From NCBI GenBank assembly GCA_017962375.1, contig JAGCVJ010000011.1, positions 289,793 through 353,792 of the forward strand: 64,000 nucleotides of DNA, read 5' to 3'. The position numbers were made by a program, and so were the translations under genes. Below the pieces are notes generated by a model. The model worked only from the letters and a program-made list of their open reading frames with translations. It was not told where the DNA came from and made no database searches. Below, in pieces: positions 23,871 to 31,795 of the stretch; the stretch's first letter is position 1; each line of letters starts with the position of its first letter. The stretch is from Bacteroidales bacterium. Its GTDB lineage: Bacteria; Bacteroidota; Bacteroidia; Bacteroidales; UBA932.

Positions 23871-24380
23871 CTACATTCTCAGCCTCACGTCTTTGACGTA
23901 TGATTTGAGCGTCTTGAGCTGTGCGTCGTCTGCCTTTCCGCTGAAGTGCAGAGTGGTCTGCTGCGGATTGATCTGACTCTTGTGCAGTATTTCCAGCATA
24001 TAGTAGATGGCAGAAGGAATGTCTACGGTGTGGTAGCTGTTTGCCGTTATAAGCCTTTCGCCTTCCGCCAGAAGCAGAGTGGCCCTTTTCCTTTCAAAGT
24101 CAAAGTCCATAATCAGCTTGTTGTGTTCCTTCAGGGCTGAGAGGTCTTTGAGTTGCTTGAGGATCAGAGGCTGGATGTTTTCAGCGGGAGATATGCCGTT
24201 GCCGGAGTCTTTCTCCCAGGCGTACAGAAGAGTGGCTCCGTACTGAGGAACCTGTGCAGACTTGACCGAATATGAAGAATCCAGGCCGAAAAGGTCCCTG
24301 AGGACTTTCTCTGCGGAACCATCATCAGCGAAGCCTTCCGGCACCAGCGTGAAAAGCGATGTTGTTGGATAATCTGCCAT
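23871..24380 (-). CDS. DUF3822-family protein, short form
   Basis: The 169-residue protein resembles the C-terminal part of DUF3822 proteins, which sit next to rsmD in many Bacteroidota and may have an actin-like ATPase fold. Recognisable stretches are DFDFERKRATLLLAEGERLITANSY and the ending LKTLKSYVKDVRLRM. The family is usually about 260-280 residues, so the N-terminal portion is reduced here. The gene is 3 bp upstream of rsmD. The function is unknown, and the family call is from memory of the context. Confidence 0.65.
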   Translation of the reverse strand: MADYPTTSLFTLVPEGFADDGSAEKVLRDLFGLDSSYSVKSAQVPQYGATLLYAWEKDSGNGISPAENIQPLILKQLKDLSALKEHNKLIMDFDFERKRATLLLAEGERLITANSYHTVDIPSAIYYMLEILHKSQINPQQTTLHFSGKADDAQLKTLKSYVKDVRLRM

Positions 24381-24413
24381 AGATGTTCAAATATGCAGTG
24401 CAATTTACAAAAA

Positions 24414-24435
24414 AAGGTGGCCCGAAGACCACCTT
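24414..24435 (-). terminator. Terminator of the 24.5-25.1 kb gene
   Basis: Arms AAGGTGG / CCACCTT with loop CCCGAAGA are followed on the minus strand by a T-run. It lies 18 bp after the stop of the preceding minus-strand gene. Confidence 0.65.
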
Positions 24436-24453
24436 CTAGGATTTGTTTTGTGA

Positions 24454-25140
24454 CTATTCCCAGTTTCCTGCATTGTTGTTAGGGTTCTCGATGCTTCCTA
24501 CCTTCAGGCCAGGATACTTGTTCAGCTTTTCTTTCTCGCTGTTAAGGTTTACGAGCTGCTGGTGATCCATGCCCACGAGAAGATCGTTGAACGGAATGCA
24601 AGCCTCGAACAGAGGAACGTCAACGCCTGATACCTGCTTTACGATGCTCTTCATCTCAATCTTCTTGCCGTTTGAGAATGGAATGTCTGCAAGCTGGTCG
24701 ATGTTGAAATCCTCTCTCTTGAGCAGAGTGTCCTTAACAGGAATCTCGCTCTTGATGGAGAATACAAGGTTATGGTCTCCTTTCTTGTAAAGTTCGTAAA
24801 GATCCTTGTCTGTAAGCTTGTTCTTCTTGTTGGCATTTCTTACAGCTTCAGTATGGGCTACCATTACGGAGTCATTGACTGAACCGATCTGCATGTTGAT
24901 AACCATCTTGTCGTTCTTGTAGAAATTAGCCAAGGAATCCAGTGTGGATGCGAATTTGCCGTACTTGTTCTTGTAAGCCACCTGAAGGTCTCTGATGTCC
25001 TTCAGTTTCTGGATGGCGACAGCTTCTCTGGCTGCTCTTTCTTCGTTGAACTTGATAGGCTTCATCACGCCCTTTACGATCAGATATCCCAAAAGGATAA
25101 TGATGATAGGGAGAATAACTAATGTAAATAACTTTCTCAT
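24454..25140 (-). CDS. Membrane-anchored protein of unknown function
   Basis: The 228-residue protein has a single N-terminal helix (LFTLVILPIIIILLGYLIVKGV). A pilin-like sequence follows (EAVAIQKLKDIRDLQVAYKNKYGKFASTLDSLANFY), which recalls the start of type-IV-pilin or type II secretion pseudopilin domains without a prepilin cleavage motif. The rest is soluble and probably periplasmic. Start 25140 is chosen from the signal-like segment and the -7 box at 25179. The open frame continues far upstream antisense to the DHH gene, which is not credible coding sequence. No family is recognised with confidence. Confidence 0.8.
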   Translation of the reverse strand: MRKLFTLVILPIIIILLGYLIVKGVMKPIKFNEERAAREAVAIQKLKDIRDLQVAYKNKYGKFASTLDSLANFYKNDKMVINMQIGSVNDSVMVAHTEAVRNANKKNKLTDKDLYELYKKGDHNLVFSIKSEIPVKDTLLKREDFNIDQLADIPFSNGKKIEMKSIVKQVSGVDVPLFEACIPFNDLLVGMDHQQLVNLNSEKEKLNKYPGLKVGSIENPNNNAGNWE

Positions 25141-25178
25141 ATTTGTGTTTCTTATTATCTTCCGTTCAATTAACAAGG

Positions 25179-25186
25179 CAAAAGTA
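25179..25186 (-). promoter_or_regulatory. -7 box for the membrane-anchored protein gene
   Basis: TACTTTTG on the minus strand matches TAnnTTTG, 38 bp before the ATG. Confidence 0.45.
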
Positions 25187-25217
25187 AAAAAAATCTTCCT
25201 ATCAAGCAATATATTTT

Positions 25218-25225
25218 TAATTTTG
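25218..25225 (+). promoter_or_regulatory. -7 box for the DHH phosphoesterase gene
   Basis: TAATTTTG matches TAnnTTTG, 17 bp before the ATG at 25243. Confidence 0.45.
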
Positions 25226-25242
25226 CACATCGATTGATTTTT

Positions 25243-26283
25243 ATGGGAGCAGCATACATAGTGGATTCTGAAAAGGCAAAGCTTTTTTACGGCATGGCAT
25301 CTGAGGCCGGAGAGGGGAAGACTGTCATTGTAGGGCATCATAATCCCGACGGAGACTGCATCGGCTGCCTGACCGGCATGGAGGCCTGGCTGGAATCGGC
25401 TTTCGGGAAGAAGGGAGTAATGATAGTTCCGGACAATTTTCCGGACTATCTGAAGTTCATGTACTCTACCGACAGCATTCTGGTTTTCTCCCGGCAGAAA
25501 GACCGGAGCCGTATTGGCGAAGCCATTGCCAGAGCTGACCTTATAATATGCATGGATTTCAGCGCCCTTTCCAGGACTGAAGGTATGGGAGAGCTTATTT
25601 CCAAGTCCGGAGCAAAGAAGGTTCTGATAGACCATCACCCGTCCCCAGAGACGTTTGCGGGCCTGGTTTTCTCCGAAACCGAGGTTTCCTCCGCCTCCGA
25701 GCTCACCTGGTGGATCCTCAATGCGCTCGGCCCGGATTCGGCCATTCCTTTCAAGGCAAAGGAATCGCTCTACACCGGAATGATGACAGACACCAACAAT
25801 TTCTGCAATACCGTGTATCCTTCCACCTTCCTTATGGCTTCCCAGATCGCTGATGCAGGTGTGGACCGGGAAAAGATACAGATGGAGATAATGAACAGCT
25901 TCTCGGAAGACAGGATGAGGCTGATGGGGGAGATGCTGCTCAACAGGATGAGGATGTATCCGGACCTGAAGGCCGCCGTTATGGTTCTGGACAAGAAGGC
26001 AAAAGAGCAGTTCAATTATCGCGATGGAGATTCTGAAGGATTCGTGAATCTGCCTCTGAAAATCAAAGAAGTTGAAATTTCTGCCCTTTTTACGGAGACC
26101 GATGGATTTATTAAAGTATCTTTGCGGAGCAAGGGAGCCGTTTCTGTAAACCGGCTCTGCAGGCGGTATTTCAACGGCGGAGGCCACGAAAGGGCTTCCG
26201 GAGGCCGTTTATACATGCCTGTGGAAGAGGTTGAGGGCTTTTTTGAGAAGTGCTTGAGAGAATTTCTCCACTCCGGAGAATGA
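25243..26283 (+). CDS. DHH/DHHA1 phosphoesterase, NrnA-like oligoribonuclease
   Basis: The 346-residue two-domain enzyme is of the NrnA/Bifunctional oligoribonuclease-pAp phosphatase group. The DHH domain shows HHNPDGDCIG (metal ligands), IICMDFSALSR, VLIDHHPSPE (the DHH motif) and TGMMTDTNNF. The DHHA1 domain ends with the RNA-binding loop GGGHERASGG. It would degrade short RNAs, pAp or cyclic dinucleotide products. I chose ATG 25243 over a TTG three codons earlier. It is followed after 33 bp by two FKBP-like lipoprotein genes. Confidence 0.92.
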   Translation: MGAAYIVDSEKAKLFYGMASEAGEGKTVIVGHHNPDGDCIGCLTGMEAWLESAFGKKGVMIVPDNFPDYLKFMYSTDSILVFSRQKDRSRIGEAIARADLIICMDFSALSRTEGMGELISKSGAKKVLIDHHPSPETFAGLVFSETEVSSASELTWWILNALGPDSAIPFKAKESLYTGMMTDTNNFCNTVYPSTFLMASQIADAGVDREKIQMEIMNSFSEDRMRLMGEMLLNRMRMYPDLKAAVMVLDKKAKEQFNYRDGDSEGFVNLPLKIKEVEISALFTETDGFIKVSLRSKGAVSVNRLCRRYFNGGGHERASGGRLYMPVEEVEGFFEKCLREFLHSGE

Positions 26284-26316
26284 CGCTTTCGGCATAGCTT
26301 TTGATAATGGTTTTAT

Positions 26317-26829
26317 ATGGTCAGAAACCTGTTTATAATATGTCTTGCAGCGGTTTTTGCAATTGGATGTGACAAGGAAGACCGCAAGAACACATATGCA
26401 GACCAGGAGTCCAGGATTGATGCATGGGCTACGTCCCAGGGGGCGGAGTTCCCTGTAGTCCTGAACTCAGGCGTTGTAAGAGTTGTTGTTACGGAGGGAA
26501 GCGGAAGCGAGCTCCAGAAGGGAGACTCCCTTTACTTCCATTACAGCGGCTATGTGTTCAGCAACGGCAAGGGAGGGCTGTTTTATACCAATGACCCTGA
26601 AGTGGCCGAGGAGACAGGATTTATTACGGACGGGAAGCCTATAGGGATTAAATACGGCTCGTCAGCTCTGCTGAAAGGGCTGTCTCTGGGGCTTGAAGGA
26701 GTTAAGGAGGGAGAGCACTGCTACATAGTCTTTTCCGCCAGATACGGCTATGGAAACCAGATTATTGCCAATCTGCCGAAGCTCACGCCCCTGTTTTTCG
26801 ACATAAAGGTTGACAAGATATTGAAGTAA
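26317..26829 (+). CDS. FKBP-type peptidyl-prolyl isomerase lipoprotein
   Basis: The 170-residue protein has lipoprotein signal MVRNLFIICLAAVFAIGC. The FKBP fold follows: GDSLYFHYSGYVFSNGKGG, GLSLGLEGVKEGEHCYIVFSARYGYG (the flap and the YG motif) and LTPLFFDIKVDKI. Such lipoproteins assist folding of exported proteins in Bacteroidota and resemble GldI-type isomerases. It lies between the DHH gene and a larger FKBP-like paralogue (16 bp downstream), apparently in one transcript. Confidence 0.88.
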   Translation: MVRNLFIICLAAVFAIGCDKEDRKNTYADQESRIDAWATSQGAEFPVVLNSGVVRVVVTEGSGSELQKGDSLYFHYSGYVFSNGKGGLFYTNDPEVAEETGFITDGKPIGIKYGSSALLKGLSLGLEGVKEGEHCYIVFSARYGYGNQIIANLPKLTPLFFDIKVDKILK

Positions 26830-26845
26830 GACAACGTTTTTTTAT

Positions 26846-27937
26846 ATGAGCATAAAATACAGACTAGCATTCCTTTCTCTGGCTATGGCAGCCGTTGTCA
26901 GCTGCGCGGAAGAAAAGGAGCCCACAGCAAGAGAGCAGCAGGAGAAAATACTTGACGCTTACATAGCGGCCAATTGCCCTAGCGCCCAAAAGCTTCAGTC
27001 AGGGCTTACCATCATAAGCCTCAATCCGGGAGCGGACAAAAAGCCAGGAACCAATGACGGCATCTACATCCATTACAACACATACGATCTGTCCGGAACA
27101 TGCCAGAGCACCACAGACTCTGTAAAAGCCAGAATGCTTGGCACATACAGCCCGTCTATATATTACGGCCCGTCTCTTTTCATCCTCAACAGCACTTCTA
27201 CGATAGGAATGAAGGAGCTTCTTTCCAAAGTAGGAAAGGGCGGTTCTGTAACGGCAATTATACCGCCTTGGCTGACCACGGCGGGGAAGACAGTCAGCGG
27301 TTCCTACACTAACAGCCAGGGCCAGCAGTCTTCAATCAGCATGATTTACGAGATCAAGGCCGGAATTGTGATAGACGATGTGGAAAAATACCAGATAGAT
27401 TCACTGGAAAGCTATTCCAAGAAATATTTCAGCCCTAAGGTGGATTCCACCGCCTACGGTTTCTATTTCCGCAACTATACTCATCCTACGGGAATACCTG
27501 CGGCCGATACCGTCAAGGCAGAGTCATCCGTGGGAGTGTGGTATGTGGGAAGGCTTCTGGACGGTTATGTCTTTGACACCAACATTGCTGATACCGCAAG
27601 GAAATACAGGATTTACGATTCCAGCAACGACTATGCTCCTTTGAGCGTGACAATGGCTGAAACTTACCAGGAAATGGCAAATATGGGCTCCGCTTCCAGC
27701 AACGACCCTTCTGTCAGCTCAGGCGGCAGTTCCACGATGATTGTAGGTTTTGCAAGAGCGCTCAAGAGCATGACCTATCTTGACAGGGCCACCGTATTCA
27801 TGATGTCAGGTCTGGGATATGGAGCTGAAGGCAACATGTCTTCCGGATCCGGCGTGCCTGAGTATGCAATGCTGCGTTTCGACATCTGGATGGCCCATCC
27901 GGCTGACACCAAGTTCCCTCCAACCAAGAAACCATAG
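26846..27937 (+). CDS. Lipoprotein with two FKBP-like domains
   Basis: The 363-residue lipoprotein has signal MSIKYRLAFLSLAMAAVVSC. Two FKBP-like regions are visible, around residues 55-175 (GIYIHYNTYDLSG ... MKELLSKVGKGGSVTAIIPPWL) and 225-350 (VGVWYVGRLLDGYVFDTN ... LRFDIWMAH). A Ser/Gly-rich insert (SSNDPSVSSGGSSTMIVG) sits in the second. Active-site residues are poorly conserved, so it may be a chaperone rather than an isomerase. It follows the smaller FKBP lipoprotein by 16 bp and precedes mazG by 9 bp. Confidence 0.8.
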   Translation: MSIKYRLAFLSLAMAAVVSCAEEKEPTAREQQEKILDAYIAANCPSAQKLQSGLTIISLNPGADKKPGTNDGIYIHYNTYDLSGTCQSTTDSVKARMLGTYSPSIYYGPSLFILNSTSTIGMKELLSKVGKGGSVTAIIPPWLTTAGKTVSGSYTNSQGQQSSISMIYEIKAGIVIDDVEKYQIDSLESYSKKYFSPKVDSTAYGFYFRNYTHPTGIPAADTVKAESSVGVWYVGRLLDGYVFDTNIADTARKYRIYDSSNDYAPLSVTMAETYQEMANMGSASSNDPSVSSGGSSTMIVGFARALKSMTYLDRATVFMMSGLGYGAEGNMSSGSGVPEYAMLRFDIWMAHPADTKFPPTKKP

Positions 27938-27946
27938 TTTTTCACG

Positions 27947-28744
27947 ATGGAGACCAAGAGAGAAAGGGAGCTGGCGGCCTTCGAAAGGCTGCTGGACGTT
28001 ATGGACACGGTCCGCGAGAAATGCCCTTGGGACCGCAAACAGACACTTGAGACACTTCGTCCCCAGACAATAGAAGAGACATACGAGCTTTCAGACGCCA
28101 TCCTCAAGCAGGATATGTTCAATATCTGCAAGGAGCTCGGCGATCTTCTCCTTCACGTAGTCTTCTATGCCAAGATAGGCAAGGAACAGGGCCAGTTCGA
28201 TATCGCTGACGTTTGCAACAAACTGTGCGACAAGTTAATATACCGTCATCCTCATATCTACGGAAATGTGGCTGTGAAAAATGCCGAGGAAGTTATCGGC
28301 AACTGGGAGCAGCTCAAGACCAAGGAAAAGGACGGCAACAAGACTGTCCTGAGCGGCGTGCCGGAATCTCTTCCGAGCGTCATCAAGGCTTTCAGGATCC
28401 AGGAAAAGGCACGTGCCGTAGGTTTCGACTGGGAAAAGAAGGAGGATGTGTGGGACAAGGTAGGCGAGGAGCTGGGAGAGCTCCGCGACGTCCTTCCTCA
28501 AGGGGGAAAGCCGGCCGAGGAGGAACTCGGCGATTTCCTTTTCTCCGTGATAAATGCCGCCCGCCTGTATGGATTTGACCCTGATACTGCGCTGGAGAAC
28601 ACTTGCGCGAAGTTCCGCCGCCGTTTCGGCTATCTGGAAGAACATACGATCAAGCAAGGCAAATCGCTGAAGGAAATGACACTGGCTGAGATGGATGAAA
28701 TCTGGGACCAGGCAAAGGAATTGGAGAAGAAAGGGGAACTTTGA
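27947..28744 (+). CDS. mazG: Nucleoside triphosphate pyrophosphohydrolase MazG
   Basis: The 265-residue house-cleaning enzyme hydrolyses NTPs to NMP and pyrophosphate. It has two MazG repeats: CPWDRKQTLETLRPQTIEETYEL with EELGDLLLHVVFYA-type acidic residues (KELGDLLLHV) in the first half, and VGEELGELRDVL ... EEELGDFLFSVINAARL in the second. The N-terminus with DTVREKCPWDR is the family signature. It is 9 bp after the FKBP-like gene and 27 bp before tcdA. Confidence 0.95.
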   Translation: METKRERELAAFERLLDVMDTVREKCPWDRKQTLETLRPQTIEETYELSDAILKQDMFNICKELGDLLLHVVFYAKIGKEQGQFDIADVCNKLCDKLIYRHPHIYGNVAVKNAEEVIGNWEQLKTKEKDGNKTVLSGVPESLPSVIKAFRIQEKARAVGFDWEKKEDVWDKVGEELGELRDVLPQGGKPAEEELGDFLFSVINAARLYGFDPDTALENTCAKFRRRFGYLEEHTIKQGKSLKEMTLAEMDEIWDQAKELEKKGEL

Positions 28745-28771
28745 TTCCCTTTTTTTGATATTATTCGGAAT

Positions 28772-29512
28772 ATGGAAGACTGGAGAGAGAGAACATTGCT
28801 TCAGGCCGGACAGGAGGGTATGGACCGCCTGTCAAGTGCAACCGTGGCCGTAATCGGCCTTGGGGGTGTGGGCGCAATGGCCGCTGAAATGGTTGTCAGG
28901 GCCGGAGTTGGGAAGATTATAATCGCCGATGCAGATTCCTATTCCCTTACAAACAAAAATCGCCAGATTGCAGCCTTCGATTCCACCTTGGGAAAGAAGA
29001 AAACCGAGGTTATGCGCCTTAGGCTGCTGGATATAAACCCGGAGCTTTCTGTTGAGGCTTTTGACGGATTCCTTACGGAGGAAAACATATCTTCCGCCCT
29101 TAATCTGATAGACGGTGAGGGCAATTCCCGTGTGGATTATGTAATTGACGCCATAGACACAATGGCCCCGAAAATAGCCTTGATTAAATTCTGCATGGAC
29201 CACAGCATTCCTCTGGTCAGTAGCATGGGAGCCGGCGCCAAGTGGGATGCCACCAAGGTCCGGATTGCGGATATCAGCAAGTCTTTCAACTGCCCGCTGG
29301 CATATATGCTGAGGAAACGCCTGAGGAAAGTGGGCGTGAGCAAGGGTTTCAAGGCGGTCTTTTCCGAAGAGCTTCCCGTAAAGGACGCCATTGTTCCTTT
29401 CGAGGAACGGAACCACAAGTCCAGGGCCGGTACAATATCTTATCTTCCCGCCGTTTTCGGCTGCGTATGCGCCCAGGCCGCAGTAACTCACATTTTGAAC
29501 CTTGAGGGATAA
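28772..29512 (+). CDS. tcdA: tRNA threonylcarbamoyladenosine dehydratase (TcdA/CsdL)
   Basis: This 246-residue E1-like (ThiF) enzyme forms the cyclic ct6A modification of tRNA in an ATP-dependent way. The nucleotide site is VIGLGGVGAMAAEMVVRAGVG, followed by IADADSYSLTNKNRQ (adenylation Asp and Arg), FDSTLGKKKTEVM and the C-terminal SRAGTISYLPAVFGCVCAQA. Residues INPEL and YVIDAIDTMAPK also fit the family. It sits in a plus-strand run of housekeeping genes from mazG to uvrA. Confidence 0.93.
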   Translation: MEDWRERTLLQAGQEGMDRLSSATVAVIGLGGVGAMAAEMVVRAGVGKIIIADADSYSLTNKNRQIAAFDSTLGKKKTEVMRLRLLDINPELSVEAFDGFLTEENISSALNLIDGEGNSRVDYVIDAIDTMAPKIALIKFCMDHSIPLVSSMGAGAKWDATKVRIADISKSFNCPLAYMLRKRLRKVGVSKGFKAVFSEELPVKDAIVPFEERNHKSRAGTISYLPAVFGCVCAQAAVTHILNLEG

Positions 29513-29516
29513 TTGT

Positions 29517-29524
29517 TAAATTTG
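29517..29524 (+). promoter_or_regulatory. -7 box upstream of the GNAT-like gene
   Basis: TAAATTTG matches TAnnTTTG exactly and lies 23 bp before the ATG at 29548. Confidence 0.5.
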
Positions 29525-29547
29525 CAAGCTTTGCAATTTTTCCGGTT

Positions 29548-30681
29548 ATGGCAATTACAGTAAAGGAAGTTACTACAGACAGGCAGCTGCGGCAGTTCTA
29601 CAAGTTCCAGAACCGTCTTTACAGAAAGTGCAGGTACTATGTCCCTACGCTGGACTCAGACCAGAAGCACTCTCTTACAGACGATCCTGCGCTCAAGTAC
29701 TGCAAGCGCAAGCTGTTTCTGGCTTACGACGAGAAGGGAAACGTAGTCGGAAGGGTGCAGGGCATAATCAATCCCCGCTACAACGAGTACTACAGCCTTA
29801 GCAGGGTGAGGTTCGGCTGGTTCGACTTCAAAGAGGATCCTGCCATAGCCGAGGCTCTTATAGACGCTGTGGAAAAGTGGGGCAAGGCCGAGGGAATGAC
29901 TGAAATCCACGGTCCGCTGGCCTACAACACGCTTGGGAGGCAGGGAATGCTGGTGGAGGGGTTTGACAAGGAGCCTCAGGTGAACTGCCTGTACAACTAT
30001 CCTTATTACGTGGATTACATGCAGCAGATGGGCTTTGAGAAGGAGTGCGACTGGATCCAGTACGAGATGGACGCCACTCTGGGTGTTCCGGAAAAACTCG
30101 GGCGAATAGCGAAGCTGCTGGTGGAAAAATACGGCCTCCAGGTTCTGAAGATCCGCGATGTGAAGAGAGACCCTGTCCTGAAAGAAAAACTGCTGAGCCA
30201 GTTCTTCGAGATATACAACGAGTCTTTCAAGGCCGTGCACAATTTCATTCCGCTCACTGAAGACGAGCAGAAGGAAATGGGCAACCACTATTTCAAGTAT
30301 CTGAAAGAAGGGCTGACCTGCATGGTTCTGGACAAGGACGGCAATCTGGCAGCCTTCGGTGTGAGTATGCCTTCTCTCTCGAGAGCTTTCAAGAGGGCCA
30401 GGGGCAAGCTTTTCCCGATAGGATGGCTGTTTATACTGCTGGCTTTCTGGAGATACAAGAAAGTTGACCTGATGCTTCTGGGCTCTGCTCCGCAGTGGCA
30501 TTCCAAGGGCCTTTCCGCTATCTTCCATACCAAGCTGGAGACCAGCTACTACAAGATGAAGATCAAGACTGCCATATCCAATCCTCAGATAGACACTAAT
30601 ATAGCGGCTATCAAGGTTTGGGACAGCTACAAGAAGGAGTTTTATATGAGAAGGCGGTGCTGGATCCGCAAAATCCGCTAA
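29548..30681 (+). CDS. GNAT-like N-acetyltransferase of unknown substrate
   Basis: The 377-residue protein is of a Bacteroidota group annotated as GNAT-like. Its N-terminal half (QFYKFQNRLYRKCRYYVPTL ... LAYDEKGNVVGRVQGIINPRYNEYY) has the look of an acetyltransferase core. The conserved stretch IHGPLAYNTLGRQGMLVEGFD is shared with this group. The C-terminal half has a hydrophobic segment FPIGWLFILLAFWRYKKVDLMLLG. The substrate is not known. It is 12 bp upstream of prfA. Confidence 0.75.
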   Translation: MAITVKEVTTDRQLRQFYKFQNRLYRKCRYYVPTLDSDQKHSLTDDPALKYCKRKLFLAYDEKGNVVGRVQGIINPRYNEYYSLSRVRFGWFDFKEDPAIAEALIDAVEKWGKAEGMTEIHGPLAYNTLGRQGMLVEGFDKEPQVNCLYNYPYYVDYMQQMGFEKECDWIQYEMDATLGVPEKLGRIAKLLVEKYGLQVLKIRDVKRDPVLKEKLLSQFFEIYNESFKAVHNFIPLTEDEQKEMGNHYFKYLKEGLTCMVLDKDGNLAAFGVSMPSLSRAFKRARGKLFPIGWLFILLAFWRYKKVDLMLLGSAPQWHSKGLSAIFHTKLETSYYKMKIKTAISNPQIDTNIAAIKVWDSYKKEFYMRRRCWIRKIR

Positions 30682-30693
30682 AAGACAAAGATT

Positions 30694-31782
30694 ATGAGTG
30701 ACAACAACAATACGCTGCTGGAGAAAATAGACGGTTTGAAGATCAAGCTCGACCAGATTCAGGCACAGCTTTCTGATCCTGAGTCTATGGCCGACATGAA
30801 AAAGTACGTGCAGCTGAACAAGGACTACAAGGAGCTGGAGCCTATAGTAAAGGCCGGCGCCAGGTACAGGAAGATGATTGAAGACTATGACGCTGCCAAA
30901 GACTTGATTGTCAACGAAAAAGATGAAGAGCTGAGGGAGATGGCAAGAGAGGAGATGGCTTCTCTGGAAGAGGCTCTTCCAAAGATGGAGGAGGAGATCA
31001 AGCTGCTGCTTATTCCGGCCGATCCGGAGGATGGCAAGAATGCCATTATGGAAATCCGAGGCGGAACCGGAGGCGACGAGGCCGCCATCTTTGCCGGAGA
31101 CCTTTTCCGCATGTATTCCAAGTACATAGAGCGCAAAGGCTGGAAGCTGGAGGTTACATCCCAGACTCCGGGCACAGCCGGCGGCTACAAGGAAATCATC
31201 TGCACCGTATCGGGAGAAGGAGTTTACGGCCTTCTCAAGTACGAGAGCGGCGTGCACCGCGTCCAGAGAGTGCCTCAGACCGAGACTCAGGGCAGGCTCC
31301 ACACTTCAGCCGCATCGGTTGTAGTGCTTCCGGAAGCCGGCGAGTTTGACGTGGAGATCAACGAGAAAGACATTCGCAAAGACATATTCTGCGCATCCGG
31401 TCCTGGCGGACAGGGCGTGAACACCACTTATTCCGCTATTCGCCTAACTCATATCCCAACCGGAATCGTAGTGCAGTGCCAGGATGAGAGAAACCAGCTG
31501 AAGAATCTGGAAAAGGCTATGAACGAGCTTCGTACCAGGCTCTACAACATGGAGTACCAGAAATATCTGGACAATCTCTCTTCCAAGAGAAAGACCATGG
31601 TTTCCACCGGAGACCGCAGCGCCAAGATCCGTACCTACAATTATCCTCAGAGCCGCGTCACCGACCATCGCATCAACTGGTCCACCCACAATCTGCCTGT
31701 CTTCATGGACGGCGAGATCCAGGAGGTGATAGACCAGCTTCAGATTGCCGAGAATGCAGAGAGGCTCAAGGAGGCAGAATAA
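30694..31782 (+). CDS. prfA: Peptide chain release factor 1
   Basis: The 362-residue factor recognises UAA and UAG and triggers peptide release. The peptidyl-hydrolysis motif is in ASGPGGQGVNTTYSAIRLTH. The stop-codon recognition loop is RVPQTETQGRLHTSAAS (P-x-T). An N-terminal helical domain includes GGTGGDEAAIFAGDLFRMY. The motif reads GPGGQGVN where many RF1 have GAGGQHVN. The GGQ itself is intact. It lies 13 bp upstream of uvrA. Confidence 0.96.
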   Translation: MSDNNNTLLEKIDGLKIKLDQIQAQLSDPESMADMKKYVQLNKDYKELEPIVKAGARYRKMIEDYDAAKDLIVNEKDEELREMAREEMASLEEALPKMEEEIKLLLIPADPEDGKNAIMEIRGGTGGDEAAIFAGDLFRMYSKYIERKGWKLEVTSQTPGTAGGYKEIICTVSGEGVYGLLKYESGVHRVQRVPQTETQGRLHTSAASVVVLPEAGEFDVEINEKDIRKDIFCASGPGGQGVNTTYSAIRLTHIPTGIVVQCQDERNQLKNLEKAMNELRTRLYNMEYQKYLDNLSSKRKTMVSTGDRSAKIRTYNYPQSRVTDHRINWSTHNLPVFMDGEIQEVIDQLQIAENAERLKEAE

Positions 31783-31795
31783 TACATTTCACATA

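Noticed and set aside
25141-26187. Upstream extension of the membrane-anchored protein gene into the DHH gene
   Set aside because: The extension is antisense to a conserved phosphoesterase and crosses both -7 boxes. The methionine at 25140 starts a clean membrane helix.
29656-31302. Minus-strand open frame of 548 codons opposite the GNAT-like and prfA genes
   Set aside because: It spans two certain genes on the other strand, including the intact GGQ and PxT motifs of release factor 1. The protein has no recognisable feature.
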